NCBI RefSeq assembly: GCF_018449635.1
Contig: NZ_JAAVUV010000007.1
Span: 310,001-374,000 of the forward strand
Reading direction: 5' to 3'
Origin: Caballeronia sp. dw_276
Lineage (GTDB): Bacteria > Pseudomonadota > Gammaproteobacteria > Burkholderiales > Burkholderiaceae
DNA: 64,000 nt
In this document: positions 44,349 through 53,604 of the stretch, piece after piece
Numbering within the stretch: position 1 is the first letter of the stretch
Layout of the letters: every line of letters begins with the position of its first letter
The notes under the pieces: model-generated
The model's database searches: none
Told to the model about the DNA's origin: nothing
The model's input: only the letters and a program-made list of their open reading frames with translations
Made by a program: the position numbers and the translations under genes

Positions 44349-44986
44349 CCGACACCCCTGACGTTTTTGATCGTATCGCTGCCGAGCTTGCGCCGCAGCG
44401 AGTAAATCAGGAATTCGACCGCGTTGCTTTCGACCTCTTCGTTCCAGCCGTAGATGCGGTCTTCGAGTTCCGTGCGCGACAGGATTGCGCCGGGACGGAT
44501 CATCAACGCATGCAGCAACGCAAATTCACGCGCGGAAAGCCTTAATGACGCTTCCGGAGAGTGCGCCTCGTGCGTTGCGGGGTCCAGCGATATGATCCCA
44601 TTCGTCAGCACCGGTGCGGCGATGCCCGCACGGCGCCGCACGATCGCCCGCAGGCGCGCCAGCACTTCGGTCATTTCAAACGGCTTGAGAACGTAGTCGT
44701 CGGCGCCGCCGTCAAGGCCGCGAATGCGGTCGGCGACGGCATCGCGCGCCGTGATGATGAGAACGGGAATGGTGTTGTTGCTGGCGCGAATGGCATTCAG
44801 GACATTCATGCCGTCCACCTTCGGCAAGCCTAGATCGAGCAGGACGGCTTCATATGAATGAACCCTGACTGCGCTCAGCGCCTGTTGTCCGTCGCGCACC
44901 CAATCCACCGCGCACGACGCATCTTTGAGCGCGTCCCTGACCACCTCGCCGATCATCCAGTCGTCTTCCACCAACAGGACTCTCAT
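44324..44986 (-). CDS. OmpR-family response regulator (QseB/PmrA-like)
   Basis: A 220-residue regulator. The receiver domain (1-120) has MRVLLVEDDWMIGEVVRDAL with the acidic pair, Asp51 in AVLLDLGLPKVDGM as phosphoacceptor, and LIITARDAV and LKPFEMTEV with the Thr and Lys. The C-terminal winged helix (about 125-218) ends IKNVRGVGWMV. I chose the ATG at 44986. The frame is open 171 bases further upstream and would add 57 residues with a hydrophobic segment. The partner kinase follows with a 25-base overlap. Confidence 0.87.
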   Translation of the reverse strand: MRVLLVEDDWMIGEVVRDALKDASCAVDWVRDGQQALSAVRVHSYEAVLLDLGLPKVDGMNVLNAIRASNNTIPVLIITARDAVADRIRGLDGGADDYVLKPFEMTEVLARLRAIVRRRAGIAAPVLTNGIISLDPATHEAHSPEASLRLSAREFALLHALMIRPGAILSRTELEDRIYGWNEEVESNAVEFLIYSLRRKLGSDTIKNVRGVGWMVSKGG

Positions 44987-45192
44987 CGGAGGTTCCAGGA
45001 TTTCTCGCGCGTCGAAGGCGCTCGCGCTCTGCCGCCGACGCTCGGCCAACAGCGCATGGATCGCCCTGCGCGCACGCATCGCTTCCTGCGCAGGGATGGC
45101 GAATCCAAGCAAAATCCCGGCGAGCGTGCCTGCTCCGCCCATCCAACTGTTGAACATGACACCCTATCCTCACCTCATGGAAACAACGTGCG

Positions 45193-45276
45193 TTATCGAC
45201 GCGTCTTGGCAAGACGCATGAGCGCCGTAGGTGCGGATTGGCCGGGCATCGCCCGAACGGTCTGGGTTGTATTCAT
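45193..45276 (-). CDS. Possible 27-residue leader peptide
   Basis: A short frame, MNTTQTVRAMPGQSAPTALM and on to a stop, is preceded by GGGGAGACCAACAA, an excellent ribosome site. It lies between the DUF4148 gene and the two-component genes, same strand. The palindrome GCGTCTTG-G-CAAGACGC (45201-45217) is inside its 3' end. It may be a leader peptide or chance; the stretch between 44987 and 45489 holds nothing else I can support. Confidence 0.3.
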   Translation of the reverse strand: MNTTQTVRAMPGQSAPTALMRLAKTRR

Positions 45277-45489
45277 TTGTTGGTCTCCCCGATTTCAGAG
45301 CCAACCCGCACCTCATCATAGGTGCAGAACGCGAAACGACAATTAGCAGCGGCTTACACAAGGCTCTGATGCACGGCCTATATGGAGCTGGAAACCTGGA
45401 CCCGCAGGCCTCAGTGAGATTTAAGCGGAGGTATTCCAACCAGGTGTCGCGCGAGGTACAGCCGCACAACGCGCGACGCCAGGGTTGCA

Positions 45490-45771
45490 TCAGTTACCTG
45501 AATTTTGCGTCGCGGTCCCGTTGGCCGAATCATTCGACGCGCCTCCGTAAGCGTGGCTGGCGGCCACGCGCGCTTCGGCCGCTTGAATGTCCGCCGGATA
45601 GTTGATGTCGCTGCCGGCCGGGTCATAGCCCGCCTTCTCGACACTGATCAAATCGGCCCGGACCTGGGCGCGGGTGATTGGGCCATTGTTCGAGGTGTCG
45701 GCCTGGGCGAACGCGAAGGATGGAATCGCGATGACCGCGGCGGCGATGGTTGCGCATATCGATGCTTTCAT
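45490..45771 (-). CDS. DUF4148-domain periplasmic protein
   Basis: A 93-residue exported protein. A signal peptide (1-22) ends SFAFAQAD. The mature chain has ITRAQVRADLISVEKAGYDP and INYPADIQAAEARVAA, the DUF4148 core, a family very common in Burkholderia and of unknown function. The tail is Asn/Ser/Thr-rich and probably disordered. It lies between the chemotaxis and two-component genes on the same strand; similar small DUF4148 genes often sit near envelope sensing systems. Confidence 0.85.
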   Translation of the reverse strand: MKASICATIAAAVIAIPSFAFAQADTSNNGPITRAQVRADLISVEKAGYDPAGSDINYPADIQAAEARVAASHAYGGASNDSANGTATQNSGN

Positions 45772-45937
45772 GATGGTTGCCTTTTGGTGTGAGTGAGCTT
45801 CAGTGCGGCATCGCTTTCATTGAGCCATGCCTGACCATCATTCTGCTCACCCGACCATGGCTCCAGCCTGACGCCAGGATTACAAGCGCGTCATATTCGC
45901 CTGCCCGACGCCCGGGCAGCATGCGCACGCTCATACC

Positions 45938-47536
45938 TCATGCCGCAAGCATGCGCGTCCGACCATCACCACCGCCCGCCACCCTGAACACACCAACCGC
46001 TTCACGCAGGCTGTTCGCCTGATCCGCCATGGCTTGCGCGGCGGCGGTGGCTTGCTCGACGAGCGCCGCATTCTGTTGCGTCACTTCGTCCATCTGGCTG
46101 ACCGCAACATTCACTTGTTCGATACCCGTGCTCTGTTCCGAAGAAGCCGCCGATATTTCGCCCATGATGTCGGTCACATGCCTCACCGATGTCAACAACT
46201 CGTTCATGCTGCGGCCCGCATCGGCGGCAAGGCTCGAGCCCGTATCCACGTGCCCGAGCGACTCGCCGATCTGATCCTTCACTTGCTTGGCAGCGCTTGC
46301 GCAGCGTTGCGCGAGCGTGCGCACTTCGCCCGCGACCACTGCAAATCCCCTGCCTTGTTCGCCCGCACGCGCCGCTTCCACGGCAGCGTTCAACGCAAGA
46401 ATATTCGTCTGGAAAGCGATGCCTTCGATCAGCGTGATGATCTCGCCGACCTTCGATGAACTCGCGGAAATCTCCTGCATCTTGCTGACCACGCTCTCGA
46501 CAACATGACCGCCGGCGGCCGCCGCTTCGGAGGCGCTCTTGGCAAGCATGTTGGCTTGTTTGGCGTTATCGGTATTCTGCTTGACGGTGGATGTCAGTTC
46601 TTCCATGCTCGACGCCGTCTCCTGCAGCGACGCTGCCTGCTCCTCCGTGCGCTGCGACAGGTCCAGGTTGCCCTGCGCCATCTCGTTCGCCGCTACTGCA
46701 ATCGAATCCGCCGACGTCTTGATGCCGCTGACGATCGCGCTCAACTGCGCACGCATTGCTTCAAGCGATGCCATCAGGCTACGGTCATCATCGCGATCAA
46801 GAACGACGGGCACGGTCAGATTGCCACTCGCAATCTCGCTTGCCACACGCTGCGCTTCGCCGGGTTCCGCGCCGAGTTGCTTCAAGATGCTGCGCGTGAT
46901 TACCATCGCGGCCACGACACCGACGATCAACGCGGCCAACGTCGCGCCGAGCGTCACCACGCGAAGGCGCGCATAGCTGGCATGGGCGCGGCTGGCATCG
47001 TCGAACATGGTTTTCTTTTCGAGTTCGATCAGCGAGCGCAACGTCCCGCGCCATTCGATCTGCTTCGGGCGCACCTCTTGTATCAGCGATTGGTTAGCGG
47101 ACGTTTTATCGTTCGACAAGATCTGCTGTGCCGTGCGTGCCATCAGCGGCATCGTGGTCGCTTCGTCCGACTTGAGCTTGCTCAGGAGCGTCTGCTCGGT
47201 GTCACTGATCTGTCCACTCGATGCAAACGTCTCGGCGAGCGCTCGCGATGCATCGTCGTAGATGCCTTCCTCGTGTTTGATTTTGTCGACGTTGGCCTTG
47301 ACCTCTTTTTCGTCTTCGAACAAAAGCATGTCGCGTATTGCGATCGAACGCTGGTCGAGCGAAGAACGCATGGTCTGCGCCAGCGTCATCTCTTGCGTGC
47401 TGCGATCGACGATGTTTGTCAGCGTGTCGTTGATCCTCGACATCCCGAACAGACCGACGAATGCCACCACGCCGAGCAACACCAGCAATGCACCAAAAGC
47501 GACCGAGAGGCGCGTCACAACTTTGAACTGATTCAT
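45938..47536 (-). CDS. Methyl-accepting chemotaxis protein
   Basis: A 532-residue transducer. Helix 1 is at about 9-30, then a four-helix-bundle (4HB_MCP) sensor domain to about 185, helix 2 near 190-212, a HAMP linker, and the cytoplasmic coiled coil. The signalling tip reads [20 protein letters not shown] and [20 protein letters not shown], the standard CheA/CheW contact. Methylation-type Glu/Gln positions flank it. There is no C-terminal CheR-docking pentapeptide. ATG 47536 is preferred because AAGG stands 8 bases upstream; another ATG is two codons earlier. The ligand is unknown. Confidence 0.9.
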   Translation of the reverse strand: MNQFKVVTRLSVAFGALLVLLGVVAFVGLFGMSRINDTLTNIVDRSTQEMTLAQTMRSSLDQRSIAIRDMLLFEDEKEVKANVDKIKHEEGIYDDASRALAETFASSGQISDTEQTLLSKLKSDEATTMPLMARTAQQILSNDKTSANQSLIQEVRPKQIEWRGTLRSLIELEKKTMFDDASRAHASYARLRVVTLGATLAALIVGVVAAMVITRSILKQLGAEPGEAQRVASEIASGNLTVPVVLDRDDDRSLMASLEAMRAQLSAIVSGIKTSADSIAVAANEMAQGNLDLSQRTEEQAASLQETASSMEELTSTVKQNTDNAKQANMLAKSASEAAAAGGHVVESVVSKMQEISASSSKVGEIITLIEGIAFQTNILALNAAVEAARAGEQGRGFAVVAGEVRTLAQRCASAAKQVKDQIGESLGHVDTGSSLAADAGRSMNELLTSVRHVTDIMGEISAASSEQSTGIEQVNVAVSQMDEVTQQNAALVEQATAAAQAMADQANSLREAVGVFRVAGGGDGRTRMLAA

Positions 47537-47594
47537 CAACATGACCTTGTTATTTGAGTTTGAGAGGTACGAATGCACATGGCCGAGCGGCAGA

Positions 47595-47897
47595 TTAATC
47601 ATTCTGCAAGGTTTCCGAAATGATCACGCCGCGCCCGTAGCTTTCCATGCTGTAAGCCATCGCGATGAAGGCTTGGGTGTGCCGTCTCTCTGTCATGACG
47701 TCAATTTCGAAGTCATGAGACACGCGGGGAAATCGGCTCGCGCTCTTTGCAACGCGACGCGCATCCCTCTGTTGGATGACCGGAACGCGCAGAAGAAAAT
47801 TGCGATCCAGCCCGAGCTCGACGCAACATCGCCTCGAAACTCCAAGGCTGATTAACGGCACACGAACGCCAATCTTTAACGTGACATTCAAAAGCAA
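47595..47897 (-). CDS. Doubtful small protein upstream of the chemotaxis gene
   Basis: A 100-codon frame whose last part, [20 protein letters not shown] and [15 protein letters not shown], looks like real protein, while the first 55 residues look random. It could be the remnant of, or a shortened start for, a small cytoplasmic protein of about 40-45 residues. No clear ribosome site is visible. Otherwise the 47537-47977 stretch is promoter space for the chemotaxis gene and the divergent hydrolase gene. Confidence 0.25.
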   Translation of the reverse strand: MLLNVTLKIGVRVPLISLGVSRRCCVELGLDRNFLLRVPVIQQRDARRVAKSASRFPRVSHDFEIDVMTERRHTQAFIAMAYSMESYGRGVIISETLQND

Positions 47898-47977
47898 AAT
47901 TTTTTTCGATCGAATGGAATAGCCGGGACATGGCGGTGTTCGCCCCTACACACACCACTTACATCCTGGAGTTGAAA

Positions 47978-48820
47978 ATGAAGGTTCACGCAAAGTTGGC
48001 TTTGTCGCTTATCGCAAGCGCATTGGTATCGACCGGCGCATTTGCGCAGCAAATGCAGATGCAAATGAAACCGGCGCAAGACCAGCAGGACGCGCCCGTC
48101 GCCATGACCGCGACGTCTTCGGCGCATGGCCCGATCAAGAACATCGTTCTGGTACACGGCGCATTCGTGGGTGGCGCAGGATGGCGGCCCGTCTACGATA
48201 TCCTGACGAAGGACGGATACAACGTGAAGCTGGTGCAAGAGCCGTTGACGTCGTTTGGCGAAGACGTGACGGCGACCAAGCGCGTTCTGGATCGTGAAGA
48301 TGGCCCGGTCGTACTCGTGGGGCACAGCTATGGCGGTGCGATCATCACGGAAGCCGGCAACGATCCGCATGTCAAAGCCCTGGTTTATATCGCGGCGCAT
48401 GCACTCGATGTGGGCGAAACGGAAGTGAGCAACGGCAAGAAGTATCCGAACTCCACAAAGGCTGTCGTGAAGACGCCGGACGGTTTCCTGTTTTTGAATC
48501 CGGCCGATTATCCGGCTGACTTCGCCGCCGACCTGCCGCTCAAGCAGGCCCAGTTCGAAGCGAATGCACAAATGCCGACGGCGGCATCGGTATTCAGCGG
48601 CGAGATTCCCGACCCGGCGTGGAAGACGAAACCGAGCTGGTACATGGTCGCGAAGTCGGACAAGATCATCAACCCGGATCTTGAACGCATGTACGCTGCG
48701 CGCGCCCACAGCCATACCGTCGAGATCCCGGGCGCCAGCCATTCCGTTTATGAATCGCATCCGAAGGAAGTGGCGGCGTTGATCGAACAGGCCGCGCAGC
48801 ACGCGCAAGACCAAGGCTGA
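47978..48820 (+). CDS. Exported alpha/beta hydrolase
   Basis: A 280-residue periplasmic or secreted serine hydrolase. The signal peptide ends TGAFAQQM (about residue 24), followed by a Met/Gln repeat (QMQMQM). NIVLVHGAFVGGAGW is the oxyanion loop, VGHSYGG carries nucleophile Ser117, KSDKIINPD the acid and GASHSVYESHP the histidine. It resembles the salicylate esterase/hydroxynitrile lyase-like group (DUF1057-type hydrolases). CTGGAGTTGAAA precedes the ATG. The gene stands alone; substrate unknown. Confidence 0.82.
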   Translation: MKVHAKLALSLIASALVSTGAFAQQMQMQMKPAQDQQDAPVAMTATSSAHGPIKNIVLVHGAFVGGAGWRPVYDILTKDGYNVKLVQEPLTSFGEDVTATKRVLDREDGPVVLVGHSYGGAIITEAGNDPHVKALVYIAAHALDVGETEVSNGKKYPNSTKAVVKTPDGFLFLNPADYPADFAADLPLKQAQFEANAQMPTAASVFSGEIPDPAWKTKPSWYMVAKSDKIINPDLERMYAARAHSHTVEIPGASHSVYESHPKEVAALIEQAAQHAQDQG

Positions 48821-49260
48821 TCGTCTGGACCTGGGCACGCAATGCAAGCTCGTTTCATGTTGGCGTCGCGTGTCCTCTGGTCTTCCAATATTTGGCGGAT
48901 AAAACCGCAAAACTGAATTGCCGTTTTCGGCGATTTCTCGATGCCACGCGGCGGAGCGCGACGCGGGTCCGTCAGACAAACGTAATTGGCGTTGAGCTAC
49001 TGGCGTTTTTGAGCTAAATTAAAAGCAACTCGCGTTCTCCACGAAAGTTGTTGCCAAACATTTTCTGCGAGCCAGGGGCAGCAAGCGAGCTTGCAGCCCC
49101 GCTCCAAATTCCTTCGTGTGATGGCTGCATGGTCGAGCCGTCATTTCGCGAATCGTTCAGCCACTTCCCGCACCAAATAAAACACCCTGACATGAAGCGG
49201 CACGGCGCAAACACGCGCGTAGAATCGATCGTGCCGATATCGGCAATCGAGGAGACGACC
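48821..49260. other. Intergenic region without a supported gene
   Basis: About 440 bases between the hydrolase and a small gene. I see no domain-bearing frame, no strong terminator and no repeats. It contains the promoter and the GAGGAGA ribosome site of the small gene at 49261. Confidence 0.5.
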
Positions 49261-49449
49261 ATGACCGTGTACGCCAGGGACGAGGCAGCAAGGAAGGCAG
49301 TCGAAATGGTGCAGGCAGCGCTCGAAGCGGGGTTGCTCAAAGAAATCGTGGCATGCAGCTTCAACAACCCGGAGAAATCGGGAAGAGAAACAGCGATGTA
49401 TCTCGGCGGCATGATCAGGGAATTGACCACGCAGATCGCCGAGCTTTAG
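49261..49449 (+). CDS. Small protein, function unknown
   Basis: A 62-residue, largely helical protein starting MTVYARDEAARKAVEMVQAA after the strong site GAGGAGACGACC. It contains VACSFNNPEKSGRETAMYLG and a charged amphipathic C-terminal helix. There is no signal peptide. It converges on the GNAT gene (25 bases between stop codons). Good initiation signal and protein-like composition support it; no family is recognised. Confidence 0.55.
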   Translation: MTVYARDEAARKAVEMVQAALEAGLLKEIVACSFNNPEKSGRETAMYLGGMIRELTTQIAEL

Positions 49450-49474
49450 AACACGCGCGCTTGGGTTGGGCGGT

Positions 49475-49915
49475 TTATTCGCCGCTCAACATCAACGTTG
49501 CGATCGTTTCACCACTGTCCGTCTCGACAAACCCCGTCCGCTCATACCACTCGTACGCGATCCTGTTGCATCGAAAGACGTGCAGGTAAAGCGGCTTGTT
49601 CAAGCTGTCAGCCAACAACGTCATGTAGCGAAGCATCTCCCGGCCGACGGATTGCCGCTGCATCGCAGGAACGACGCACAGCATTCGCAACCAGACCAGA
49701 TCCGGTTCGACTTCCCAGTGCACGAACCCGCAACGTTCGCTGCCTCGCATCGCGATCCGGCACGAACCCTGGCGAAGGCTTTTCGCAAAACCGTTTCGTT
49801 GGGCGGGTTCGTCCCAGCCGGTCGCGCGCGTGACGAAATCGATCATCGTTTCCCGGTAGGTCTCGTACAACCATTCCGAATCCGCCGAACCAGCGTGCCG
49901 CGTGTAGAGAGTCAT
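49475..49915 (-). CDS. GNAT-family N-acetyltransferase
   Basis: A 146-residue GNAT enzyme that would transfer acetyl from acetyl-CoA to an amine. MTLYTRHAGSADSEWLYETY is the first strand-helix, WLRMLCVVPAMQRQSVGREM holds the acetyl-CoA binding Q-x3-G/A loop, and LHVFRCNRIAYEWYERTGF is the usual C-terminal motif with the proton-donating Tyr. It is divergent from rdgC with 55 bases between starts. The acceptor substrate is unknown. Confidence 0.8.
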   Translation of the reverse strand: MTLYTRHAGSADSEWLYETYRETMIDFVTRATGWDEPAQRNGFAKSLRQGSCRIAMRGSERCGFVHWEVEPDLVWLRMLCVVPAMQRQSVGREMLRYMTLLADSLNKPLYLHVFRCNRIAYEWYERTGFVETDSGETIATLMLSGE

Positions 49916-49970
49916 TTGTGCAGAGACATAATCACGGTCCTATAGAATAGTGCGTTTTGCGCAGATGCCT

Positions 49971-50885
49971 ATGTGGTTCAAGAACCTTCAGCTTCATCGT
50001 CTTCCGGCCCCCTGGGCCGTCACTCCTGAACAAATCGAAAAATGGCTCGCGCCGCATGCTTTCGCGCCTGGCGGCGGCGTGGAGATGCAGAGCCACGGCT
50101 GGGCGTCGCCGCGTGATGACGGATCGCTCGTCTATGCCAACAATCGCCAGATGCTGCTCGTCGCGCGCGCGGAAAAGAAATTGCTGCCGGCATCGGTGGT
50201 GACGCAGTTCGTCAAGGTACGCGCCGCTGAACTGGAAGAACAACAGGGATTCAAGCCTGGCCGCAAGCAGATGCGCGAACTCAAGGAGCAAGTCACCGAC
50301 GAACTCCTGCCACGCGCCTTCAGCATCCGCCGCGATACACGCGTATGGATCGATACGGTGAACGGCTGGCTTGTGATCGATGCAGCATCGCCCACACTCG
50401 CCGATGACGTCCTCGGTCTGCTTGTGAAATCGATCGACCAATTGCCGCTCGCGAGCGTGCGTGTGGCAATGGCCCCCGTCGCTGCCATGACGGACTGGCT
50501 GCTGTCGGGCGAAGGTCCCGGCGGCTTTTCGCTCGATCAGGACACGGAATTGCGTTCCAGCGGCGAAGGCAACGCCACTGTGCGTTACGTCGGCCATGCG
50601 CTCGAGATCGATGACATGCGGCGGCATATTGAAGCGGGCAAGCAATGCATGCGTCTCGCGATGACGTGGCAGGACAGAGTCTCGTTCGTGCTGACGCCGT
50701 CGTTGACCATCAAGCGCGTCGCGCCGCTCGATGTCATCAAGGACGCAGCCGATCCCACCGCGCACGGTGACGACGAAGTCTTCGATTCCGACTTCACGCT
50801 GATGACGGGCGAGCTGGCGAAGATGCTGGCGGATATCGTCGATGCGCTTGGCGGCGAACAGGACTTTTCCAAGGCTGCTGCCTGA
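49971..50885 (+). CDS. rdgC: Recombination-associated protein RdgC
   Basis: A 304-residue nucleoid-associated protein that forms a ring around DNA and limits RecA loading. [15 protein letters not shown] is the family N-terminus, and the length matches E. coli RdgC (303). [20 protein letters not shown] contains the basic finger, and the C-terminus has [16 protein letters not shown]. ATGs two and seven codons upstream are possible, but conservation begins at 49971. It converges on the DUF3857 gene with only 6 bases between stops. Confidence 0.93.
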   Translation: MWFKNLQLHRLPAPWAVTPEQIEKWLAPHAFAPGGGVEMQSHGWASPRDDGSLVYANNRQMLLVARAEKKLLPASVVTQFVKVRAAELEEQQGFKPGRKQMRELKEQVTDELLPRAFSIRRDTRVWIDTVNGWLVIDAASPTLADDVLGLLVKSIDQLPLASVRVAMAPVAAMTDWLLSGEGPGGFSLDQDTELRSSGEGNATVRYVGHALEIDDMRRHIEAGKQCMRLAMTWQDRVSFVLTPSLTIKRVAPLDVIKDAADPTAHGDDEVFDSDFTLMTGELAKMLADIVDALGGEQDFSKAAA

Positions 50886-50891
50886 CGTCTT

Positions 50892-52787
50892 TCAGTTCGC
50901 CATCGCAATCGACCTGACGACGATCTGCGACTTCGTATCCCGTTCAATGCGTTTCAATACCGGCTGCATGGCGGCGAACTCGGCGGGCGAGCACACTTGC
51001 TTGCCGAAGTTCGCCTGCAAGTGACGTTCGGCCTGGAGCGTGTTCGTCGCGGGATCGAAGACATAGCGCGATGAGTATGTGAAGAACGCATCGGCCAGCT
51101 TCAAATCAGCAGGAAGGTCGGTTACGCGCACACTCTTCGGCAAGCTGAGCTGCGCGACCTCGTTAAAGTTACCGCCCGTGCACACGAACGGTTGCGTACG
51201 CACGCGCTCGGCGAGCAAGCTCTCGACTTGTGTTGCAATGCCGCCTGACAAGCTCGTCAACGCCGGCAAAGCCGTGGTTCCGGTTGGCCATACGACGTCA
51301 TCGATCGTGCCGCGCAACGTGGTCGTGACAGGCGTTCCGGTTGCTTCCAGGTCGCTCGCCGTCAAGCTTGCGGTACCGCGCAGGCCTGTTGCACGCAGAC
51401 GGACATCGGCGATCTGTTGGCGGCGTTGAGGCGCCGCATGTCGCAAGATCGCGCGCTCGGGGCCTGCGCTCCATCCTCCATCTTCGACTTGCGATGAAAA
51501 CGCCGCCGACCCATCCGTCGCGACCGCGATCTGCAAACGCACATCGCGCGATAAAGGCTGCGTTGATGGCGTGCGTGTCAGCGTGCCGTCGTCGACAAGC
51601 AGCGCCGGACGATCCATTTCCGCAAGCGGCAGATAACCGAACTCGACGGACGAAGCAGTGGCATCGGCATACATGTTCAAGCCCGGCAGCCACGTGATGA
51701 TGTGATTGATCGCGGCCACGCCGTAGCCCGGCACCGATGGCAACGTGTACACCGATCCGAGCGCGATCAACGCCGGTTCGTTCTCGATTCCAACTGCCGA
51801 TAACAACGCGCCGTACAGCGCGACGTAATCCTTGCAGTCGCCATACCGGTTCGCCAGAATCTGCGCCGCCTTGTGCGGAACTGCGGCGCTTTGCCCCAGA
51901 TAAAGCGATACGTAGCGAATATTGTGACGAACCCAGTCGTAGAGCGTTGCAGCTTTTTCGCGCGGACCGGCGTCGTTGCGTGTCAGAGATTCCGCCAGAT
52001 TGCGAATGGCGGGATCGTTTGCAGTTGGATCGATGGCGGCATCGCGATAACTTGCCGCGAAGCTTTTGTAATCGGGAAACGTCGACACCATCAGTCGATC
52101 GCCGTATTGCACGTAACCGACCGCGCCGGTTTCCACGCGGTCGTAATGCAGCGTGCTGTAGGCAAACTCGTAGCGCGTACGGCCGTTGCGCGTGACGGGC
52201 GGCGCGGCTTTGTAACCGCGGGTATCGGCGTAAAGCGGCTTGCCTTCGGGCAGATCGAAGACGAGCGTCTGGCTTTGGACGGGGCCGCGGCTCGGCTCCA
52301 CGAAATAATCGAACTGACCGGGGATGACGGATTTGGACACCGTCTTGTGAAAGCTTAGATGCACGGTCGATCCGGCGTCGACGGCGGTGAAGATCACGGC
52401 TTTGAGGCGGCCATCGGCGAAGGTTGGGGCGCCGGCCGAGCGCGGTTCCTGGATCTCGCGGATCTGGTCGGGCGCAACGTCGTGGCGGGTGCCGTCGGCG
52501 CTGACGGAATACGCGTCGGTGACCTGGAGCGTGGATGTGGATTTGTCGAACCAGATGTAGCGTTGCGCGATATCGCCGATGCCTGCCGATGTATTTGCCT
52601 TTAGCGTGGTTTCATCGTCTTCGGTGAGGGAGCCGTCGTTCGCGACGACGAAGACGTGGACGTCGCTGATCGTGGTCGATGGTTGTGCGGTTTCCATGAG
52701 GTCGGCGGAGAATGCCGGGTGCAGAATGGTTGCGAGGGATGCTGCTAGCAGCAAGGACCTGCGGGTACGGGATCGTTGCGGGTTCAT
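50892..52787 (-). CDS. DUF3857/transglutaminase-domain exported protein
   Basis: A 631-residue periplasmic protein. The signal peptide (1-28) ends ILHPAFSAD. The DUF3857 beta-sandwich occupies about 30-210 (IAQRYIWFDKSTSTLQVTDA and FAYSTLHYDR). A transglutaminase-like domain follows with the Cys of ANRYGDCKDYVALYGALL, the His in NHIITWLPG and the Asp in YADATAS, so the papain-like triad looks intact. The C-terminal quarter is beta-rich. These proteins are common in proteobacteria and have no proven reaction. The gene precedes the long inverted repeat. Confidence 0.83.
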   Translation of the reverse strand: MNPQRSRTRRSLLLAASLATILHPAFSADLMETAQPSTTISDVHVFVVANDGSLTEDDETTLKANTSAGIGDIAQRYIWFDKSTSTLQVTDAYSVSADGTRHDVAPDQIREIQEPRSAGAPTFADGRLKAVIFTAVDAGSTVHLSFHKTVSKSVIPGQFDYFVEPSRGPVQSQTLVFDLPEGKPLYADTRGYKAAPPVTRNGRTRYEFAYSTLHYDRVETGAVGYVQYGDRLMVSTFPDYKSFAASYRDAAIDPTANDPAIRNLAESLTRNDAGPREKAATLYDWVRHNIRYVSLYLGQSAAVPHKAAQILANRYGDCKDYVALYGALLSAVGIENEPALIALGSVYTLPSVPGYGVAAINHIITWLPGLNMYADATASSVEFGYLPLAEMDRPALLVDDGTLTRTPSTQPLSRDVRLQIAVATDGSAAFSSQVEDGGWSAGPERAILRHAAPQRRQQIADVRLRATGLRGTASLTASDLEATGTPVTTTLRGTIDDVVWPTGTTALPALTSLSGGIATQVESLLAERVRTQPFVCTGGNFNEVAQLSLPKSVRVTDLPADLKLADAFFTYSSRYVFDPATNTLQAERHLQANFGKQVCSPAEFAAMQPVLKRIERDTKSQIVVRSIAMAN

Positions 52788-52843
52788 GGGATTGCAGCGC
52801 TCTGCCTCGGTGGTCGAGGTGGTAATCGTACAGGAGGTTTTGC

Positions 52844-53595
52844 TGGCGCTTGGTCGGGGGTGGTGCTGGGTTGCTGCTGTTTAGGCTTTCGCGCGTTCCT
52901 TGTTAGCTGATTTCTTTAGCACTGTTAGCCACTGTCCGTGGCGGGACTTCATTTCTTTGTCCAACGGCGACAAAGAAACGAAGCAAAGAAAACGCCTCTC
53001 CACAATCGGCTCATAAGTGTCCCCAGCGTGCAGTGACAACGTTTTGGTACCCCAAAAGTACGCTCGACGCATAGCAACGAACACTTGAAACCCTCCCTCT
53101 CCGAACACGGATACCCACACGCTTCGCCACCAGCGTCGGAATCCGTTAATACGGAAACCTGGCCCACGCATAACAACAAAATAGCCCATAACGGGTTCAA
53201 GCATCTTGAACCCAAAGCCTCGCCACCGGCGCAGCCGAACCTTCGCTTTGGGCGTCAGCGCGCGCAGCGCGGAGGCCTGGTTAATGGATTCCCACACTGG
53301 TGGCGAAGCGTGTGGGTTGCCGTTGACGGAGGGGGAGGGTTTCAACTGTCCGGGGTTATGCGCTGAGCGTGCTTTTGGGGTACCAAACAGTTGTCACTGC
53401 ACGCTGTGGACACTTAAGAATTAGCGGTTGAAAGGCGTTTTCTTTGCTTCGTTTCTTTGTCGCCGTTGGACAAAGAAATGAAGTGCCGCCACGCACAGTG
53501 GCTAATAGTGCTAAAGAAATCAGCTAACACCAAACGCGCGAGGGCCTAAGCAGCAACAACCCAACCCCAACCCCAACCCCGACCAAGCGCCAGCG
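52844..53595. repeat. Long imperfect inverted repeat with arms of about 305-315 bases
   Basis: The left arm (52844-53150) reappears as its reverse complement at 53281-53595. The best block is 52 identical bases (52946-52997 against 53433-53484), and other blocks include GGTACCCCAAAAG and CACACGCTTCGCCACCAG. The 130-base loop (53151-53280) has its own small hairpin, GGGTTCAAG-CAT-CTTGAACCC (53193-53213). Open frames inside it have repeated-DNA character and no domain, so they are not called. No transposase or target duplication is seen. It resembles a non-autonomous, MITE-like or REP-like element that fills the space between two genes. Confidence 0.75.
53560..53580 (-). other. G-quadruplex-type tract (GGGG-TT repeats)
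   Basis: On the minus strand three GGGG runs and a GGG run are separated by TT, like ciliate telomere repeats and well suited to an intramolecular G-quadruplex. It lies 24 bases after the autotransporter stop codon and so would be in that transcript's 3' end. Confidence 0.6.
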
Positions 53596-53604
53596 ACCCC
53601 CACC

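Noticed and set aside
52881..53345. A 154-codon minus-strand frame and a 93-codon plus-strand frame inside the inverted repeat
   Set aside because: They are products of the repeated element; the same peptide phrases occur from both arms and no domain or ribosome site supports them.
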